Shown here piece after piece: positions 33,202 through 36,427 of a DNA stretch of 36,427 bases. Made by a program: the position numbers and the translations under genes. A model generated the notes under the pieces. That model searched no databases and had not been told where the DNA came from. It saw nothing but the letters and a program-made list of their open reading frames with translations. Within the stretch, counting starts at the first letter, position 1; every line of letters starts with the position of its first letter. Source of the DNA: an uncultured Clostridia bacterium (GTDB lineage: Bacteria > Bacillota > Clostridia > Christensenellales > Borkfalkiaceae); contig CANQOY010000013.1 of the NCBI GenBank assembly GCA_947625605.1, forward strand, positions 1-36,427, given 5' to 3'.

Positions 33202-34088
33202 GGGCGCTCTTTGCCGTCTTTTCGGGGACGGGAAACACCAGGCGCGTGAGCGATGGCCTCGCGGACGAGCTGCGCGCGCTCGGGCATGACGCAGAGATCT
33301 ATCCGATCCGAAACGAGGCACCCATGCCCGCGTTGGATGCGTTCGACGTGTTGATTTTGGCCTATCCCGTGCATGCGTTCAACGCTCCCGCGGCGGCCCT
33401 TGCCTTCATGAAGAAACTCCCCGCGGCGGAGGGTATGCCCGCCTATCTTCTGCGCACCTCGGGCGAGCCCTCCAAGCTCAACGACGCCTCGGGCATCACC
33501 CCAAAGCGCATTTTGGCAAAGAAAGGGTATGACGTTTTGGGGGAACTCTCCTATGTCATGCCCTACAACATCATCTTCCGCCACTCGGACGGCATGGCCG
33601 CGCGCATGTGGCGGGACGCGGAACTCCGCTTTCCCGAGGACGCCGCGGCGATCGCCGCGGGGGTGGGGGAGAAGAGGCGGGTCAACGCCCTCCGCCGCAT
33701 GGTCGCCTTCATGTGCAGGATCGAACATACCGCGATGCCCGTGCTCGGCAAGACGTTCCGCGCCTCCAAAAAGAAGTGCGTCGGATGCGGGGCATGTGCG
33801 GGGCTCTGCCCGCGCGGCAATATCAAAATGGTGGACGGCAGACCCAAGTTCGGGACGCATTGCGTGGGGTGCATGGCCTGTTCGTTCGGCTGCCCCGAGG
33901 ACGCGATCCGCATTTCCGTGCTCAACCTCTGGCGCGTCAACGGGAAATACTCCTTTGAGGGCGAGCCCGCGACCGATGAAGAGAACTGCCGCTACTGCCG
34001 CAAAATGTATCTCAAATATTTCCATGCCATCGAGGATCGCGCGGAGCACTCCGCCCGTGTTCCCGATGAAGAGGAGGAGAAGAAATGA
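33198..34088 (+). CDS. EFR1-type flavodoxin/ferredoxin fusion protein
   Basis: The 296-residue product joins an N-terminal flavodoxin-like domain (AVFSGTGNTRRVSDGLA, phosphate-binding loop) to a bis-4Fe-4S ferredoxin domain. The clusters are ligated by CVGCGACAGLCP and CVGCMACSFGCP at about 194-240. A further CRYCRKMY lies near the C-terminus. This architecture is the EFR1 family of electron carriers common in Clostridia, whose partners are mostly unknown. It overlaps the upstream gene by ATGA and the downstream flavodoxin gene by ATGA, so all three are coupled. A role feeding electrons to the neighbouring oxidoreductases is an inference. Confidence 0.88.
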   Translation: MRALFAVFSGTGNTRRVSDGLADELRALGHDAEIYPIRNEAPMPALDAFDVLILAYPVHAFNAPAAALAFMKKLPAAEGMPAYLLRTSGEPSKLNDASGITPKRILAKKGYDVLGELSYVMPYNIIFRHSDGMAARMWRDAELRFPEDAAAIAAGVGEKRRVNALRRMVAFMCRIEHTAMPVLGKTFRASKKKCVGCGACAGLCPRGNIKMVDGRPKFGTHCVGCMACSFGCPEDAIRISVLNLWRVNGKYSFEGEPATDEENCRYCRKMYLKYFHAIEDRAEHSARVPDEEEEKK

Positions 34089-34702
34089 AAGTCTTACTCA
34101 TCAACGGCAGCCCCAACGAGAGGGGCTGCACCGCTACCGCCCTCGGGGAGATCGCAGACACGCTGCGCGCCGAGGGGGTGGAGAGCGAGACGCTATGGCT
34201 GGGCGTCAAGCCCATCGCGGGCTGCATCGACTGCGGAAGTTGCAGAAAGACGGGGCGCTGCGTCTTTGACGACGAAGTGAACCGCCTGATCGCGCGGCTG
34301 AACGAGTTCGGCGCCATCGTGGTGGGTTCGCCCGTGTACTATGCGGGCCCGAGCGGCCAGCTCACCGCCTTTTTAGACCGCTTCTTCCACGCGGGCAGCG
34401 GCTTTGCGGGGAAGCTCGGCGCGGCGGTCGTGAGCTGCCGCAGAGGGGGTGCGACGGCCGCCTTCGACCGCCTCAACAAATACTTCACCATCAACTCCAT
34501 GCCCGTCGTCTCCTCGCAGTATTGGAATCAGGTGCACGGCTATACGGCGGACGACGTGAGAAAGGACGGGGAGGGCTTGCAGACGATGCGCACCCTTGCG
34601 AGAAATATGGCGTGGCTGCTTCGCTGCATCGAGCTCGGGAAGCAAAACGGCATAACCATGCCCGAGGCAGAGCCGCGGATCCAAACAAATTTCATTCGTT
34701 GA
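34085..34702 (+). CDS. Flavodoxin-fold NAD(P)H-dependent FMN oxidoreductase
   Basis: The 205-residue protein has the FMN-binding loop LINGSPNERGCTATAL at the N-terminus. CIDCGSCRKTGRCVFDDEV follows at about 44-62, with paired cysteines that occur in iron-sulfur flavoprotein-like relatives. Then come VVGSPVYYAGPSGQLTAFLDR, typical of this reductase family, and the C-terminal NFIR. The substrate is unknown. Its overlap with the ferredoxin gene suggests the two work together. The in-frame ACCATGCCCGAGG motif near the end encodes Thr-Met-Pro-Glu. Confidence 0.88.
   Translation: MKVLLINGSPNERGCTATALGEIADTLRAEGVESETLWLGVKPIAGCIDCGSCRKTGRCVFDDEVNRLIARLNEFGAIVVGSPVYYAGPSGQLTAFLDRFFHAGSGFAGKLGAAVVSCRRGGATAAFDRLNKYFTINSMPVVSSQYWNQVHGYTADDVRKDGEGLQTMRTLARNMAWLLRCIELGKQNGITMPEAEPRIQTNFIR
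34655..34667 (+). repeat. ACCATGYCYGAGG motif, copy 8
   Basis: ACCATGCCCGAGG near the 3' end of the flavodoxin-fold gene, in frame as Thr-Met-Pro-Glu. Confidence 0.6.
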
Positions 34703-34742
34703 AGCGCTCCCCTCGGCGGGCGGAACGGTGCGGAGGCGCGGC

Positions 34743-36188
34743 ATGAAACAGGCGTTCAATCCCTACTTGCCATCCTATGAATACATTCCCGACGCAGAGC
34801 CCCACCTCTTTGACGGCAGGGTCTATGTGTACGGTTCGCACGATCGGTTCAACGGCGCGTCTTTCTGTCTCAACGACTATGTCTGTTGGTCCGCGCCCGC
34901 GGAGGATCTCGCCGACTGGCGATACGAGGGCGTCATTTACAGGCGCACGCAGGATCCGAACGGTAAGGCGGGCATGCTCAACGCCATGTACGCGCCCGAC
35001 GTCTGCCGCGGCAAGGACGGCAGATTTTATCTCTACTACTTCCTCGGCCAAAACGGCCTCATCTCGGTGGCGGTGTGCGATACCCCCGCGGGCAAGTTCG
35101 AGTTCTTGGGGCATGTCCGCTATGAGGACGGCACGCCCCTCGGCAGAAAGGGTGAACCCTATCAGTTCGACCCCGGCGTGTTCATGGACGACGACGGGAA
35201 GATCTATCTCTATACGGGGTTCGGGCCGACCTTCTACCCGCTCCTCCTGCTCGGCCTGCGCAAGCCCACAAAGCACGGCCCGATGTGCTTCGAGCTCCAA
35301 GACGACATGCTCACCGTGAAGGGCGGCTTTTCCTATATCGGCGTCAAGGGAGCGCGCGAGAGCAAGGGCACGCCGTACGAGGACCACGCCTTCTTCGAGG
35401 CCTCCTCCATGCGCAAGTTCGGCGGGAAGTACTACTTCATTTACAGCTCCCGCCGCGGGCATGAACTCTGCTGGGCGGTGAGCGACGATCCCCGCACGGG
35501 CTTTGCGTACGGCGGCACGCTCGTCTCCAACGGCGACGTGGGGCTCGGCGGCAGAACGGAGAAGAATGCGCTCTGCCCGCTCGGGAATACGCACGGCAGC
35601 GTCATCTGCATCGAGGGGACGTATTACGTCTTTTACCACCGCCACACCAACCGCCACGCCTTTTCGCGGCAGGCCTGCGCCGAGCGCATCGTGTTCGAGG
35701 ATGGCGCGTTCCGACAGGCCGAGATCACCTCTTGCGGCCTCAACGGGGCGCCCCTGAAAGACCGAGGGGAATACGAGGCGCGGATCGCGTGCGGGCTGTA
35801 TTGCAGGAAGCCGTCCTATTTTTCCCTGATGCCGAAAAAGCCGAAAGGGGTGCGCCCGTACTTTACGCAGAGCGGGAAGGACCGCGAGGACAACCCCGAC
35901 CAGTACATCGCGAATTTCCGCAACGGGAGCACCGCGCTCTACCGATATTTTTGCTTTGAAAGCGCGCAGAACATCTCCGTGAAAGTGCGGGGAAAGGGCG
36001 GCGGCTGCATCGTCGTGAGGACGGAAGAGGGGGGCATGCCCGCGGCCGTGCTTCCGATCCCGCATTCCGCGGCAAAAGAGGAGAGGACGGTTTCGGCGCC
36101 GCTTTGCGTCGAACGGGGCACGCGTCCCCTGCTGTTTACCTACAAGGGCAAGGGCGTCGTCGATTTTTTGTCTTTCACGCTTGTGTGA
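34743..36188 (+). CDS. Glycoside hydrolase family 43 protein
   Basis: The 481-residue product has the five-bladed propeller signatures of GH43 (arabinofuranosidase or xylosidase type). The likely general base is Asp17 in PDAEPHLFDGRVYVYGSHD. The pKa-modulating Asp is probably Asp143 in FDPGVFMDDDGKIYLYTG. The general acid is Glu219 in HAFFEASSMR. The C-terminal part (about 385-481) looks like a small beta-sandwich carbohydrate-binding module. No signal peptide is visible, so it probably acts in the cytoplasm on short oligosaccharides. GGAGG (34732-34736) sets the start at 34743. The gene begins 40 bases after the flavodoxin gene. Confidence 0.88.
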   Translation: MKQAFNPYLPSYEYIPDAEPHLFDGRVYVYGSHDRFNGASFCLNDYVCWSAPAEDLADWRYEGVIYRRTQDPNGKAGMLNAMYAPDVCRGKDGRFYLYYFLGQNGLISVAVCDTPAGKFEFLGHVRYEDGTPLGRKGEPYQFDPGVFMDDDGKIYLYTGFGPTFYPLLLLGLRKPTKHGPMCFELQDDMLTVKGGFSYIGVKGARESKGTPYEDHAFFEASSMRKFGGKYYFIYSSRRGHELCWAVSDDPRTGFAYGGTLVSNGDVGLGGRTEKNALCPLGNTHGSVICIEGTYYVFYHRHTNRHAFSRQACAERIVFEDGAFRQAEITSCGLNGAPLKDRGEYEARIACGLYCRKPSYFSLMPKKPKGVRPYFTQSGKDREDNPDQYIANFRNGSTALYRYFCFESAQNISVKVRGKGGGCIVVRTEEGGMPAAVLPIPHSAAKEERTVSAPLCVERGTRPLLFTYKGKGVVDFLSFTLV

Positions 36189-36253
36189 GGCGCGCCTTGC
36201 CGTATGCGGTGGAGAAATTCCCGAAAAAATTTTTATTTTGACGGGAATATACT

Positions 36254-36282
36254 TTGACAATGCAAGAAATTTATGATATATT
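36254..36282 (+). promoter_or_regulatory. Promoter of the tRNA-Ser locus
   Basis: TTGACA (36254-36259), 17 bases, TATATT (36277-36282) preceded by TGA, an extended -10. It reads first through the tRNA remnant and then into tRNA-Ser. Confidence 0.8.
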
Positions 36283-36302
36283 GATAGGGTGAAGCGGGCC
36301 GT

Positions 36303-36345
36303 GCGGAAGTCCCCAAGCGGTTTTTCGGCAGCGCGGGTTCAATTT
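36303..36345 (+). pseudogene. Decayed or internally deleted tRNA-Ser copy
   Basis: GCGGAAG and CCCCAAGCGG match the 5' part of the adjacent tRNA-Ser. CGGCAGCGCGGGTTCAATT matches its variable-arm and T-arm part. The anticodon arm between them is missing and the 3' acceptor is not recognisable. It lies between the promoter and the intact tRNA. Confidence 0.6.
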
Positions 36346-36357
36346 CATAGAGAAGAT

Positions 36358-36427
36358 GCAGAAGTACCCAAGAGGCTCAAGGGGCTCCCCTGCTAAGGGA
36401 GTAGTGCTGGGAAACGGCAGCGCGGGT
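36358..36427 (+). tRNA. tRNA-Ser (anticodon GCT), cut by the window end
   Basis: The acceptor 5' strand is GCAGAAG. The anticodon stem is CTCCC with GGGAG around CTGCTAA, giving anticodon GCT for AGC/AGT. The long variable arm (GTGCTGGGAAACGGCAGC) is that of a class II tRNA. The T stem starts GCGGG and the sequence ends at the window edge. Confidence 0.88.

Overview
The window is about 36.4 kb of GC-rich, gene-dense bacterial chromosome. It suggests a high-GC, gut-type member of the Clostridia. The reasons are a stage II sporulation protein R gene (23624-24154), strong GGAGG ribosome binding sites, Gram-positive-type lipoproteins, a PPDK of the clostridial length class, and typical Firmicutes -35/-10 promoters. 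An assignment to a Christensenellales-like group is only a guess from gene style. No phage, insertion sequence, CRISPR array or rRNA gene was seen.

Layout. 1-531: structured, repeat-bearing intergenic DNA, then ppdK. 3223-4072: a repeat-filled spacer holding a second, synonymously diverged echo of the ppdK 3' end, then a MATE pump gene behind a terminator-like leader. 5684-7447: a maltose-acetyltransferase-like gene and a lipoprotein. 7615-11241 (minus): a very large lipoprotein, convergent with the first and sharing a module with it. 11538-17520: a tight five-gene operon (uxaC, SDR oxidoreductase, PfkB kinase, gnd, LarA-family protein). 17612-20946 (minus): an RlmI-type rRNA methyltransferase and an EF-G paralogue. 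21412-23477: tRNA-Arg(CCG), mnmA and a YjbR-family gene with an apparent 3' frameshift. 23624-24154 (minus): spoIIR. 24391-27840: pheS-pheT behind an attenuator-like leader. 27893-28945 (minus): a DUF697-type membrane protein. 29051-31504: a small zinc-ribbon membrane protein and tex. 31657-36188: an SDR/zinc-finger fusion, an EFR1-type ferredoxin, a flavodoxin-like reductase and a GH43 glycosidase. 36303-36427: a decayed tRNA-Ser copy and the start of tRNA-Ser(GCT).

The most interesting system is the 11.5-17.5 kb operon. It starts like hexuronate catabolism (glucuronate to fructuronate to mannonate), but mannonate dehydratase and KDPG aldolase are absent from it. It carries 6-phosphogluconate dehydrogenase and a LarA-superfamily protein that keeps every nickel-pincer catalytic residue. 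Some LarA homologues epimerise gluconate and mannonate at C2. I therefore infer a route glucuronate, fructuronate, mannonate, gluconate, 6-phosphogluconate, ribulose-5-phosphate that bypasses Entner-Doudoroff chemistry and is redox balanced.

Other signals are a 13-bp motif (ACCATGYCYGAGG) present eight times on both strands, in genes and in spacers; promoters whose -10 box lies exactly six bases before an ATG, implying leaderless mRNAs; and matching inverted repeats over the -35 boxes of the divergent promoters at 11.3-11.5 kb.
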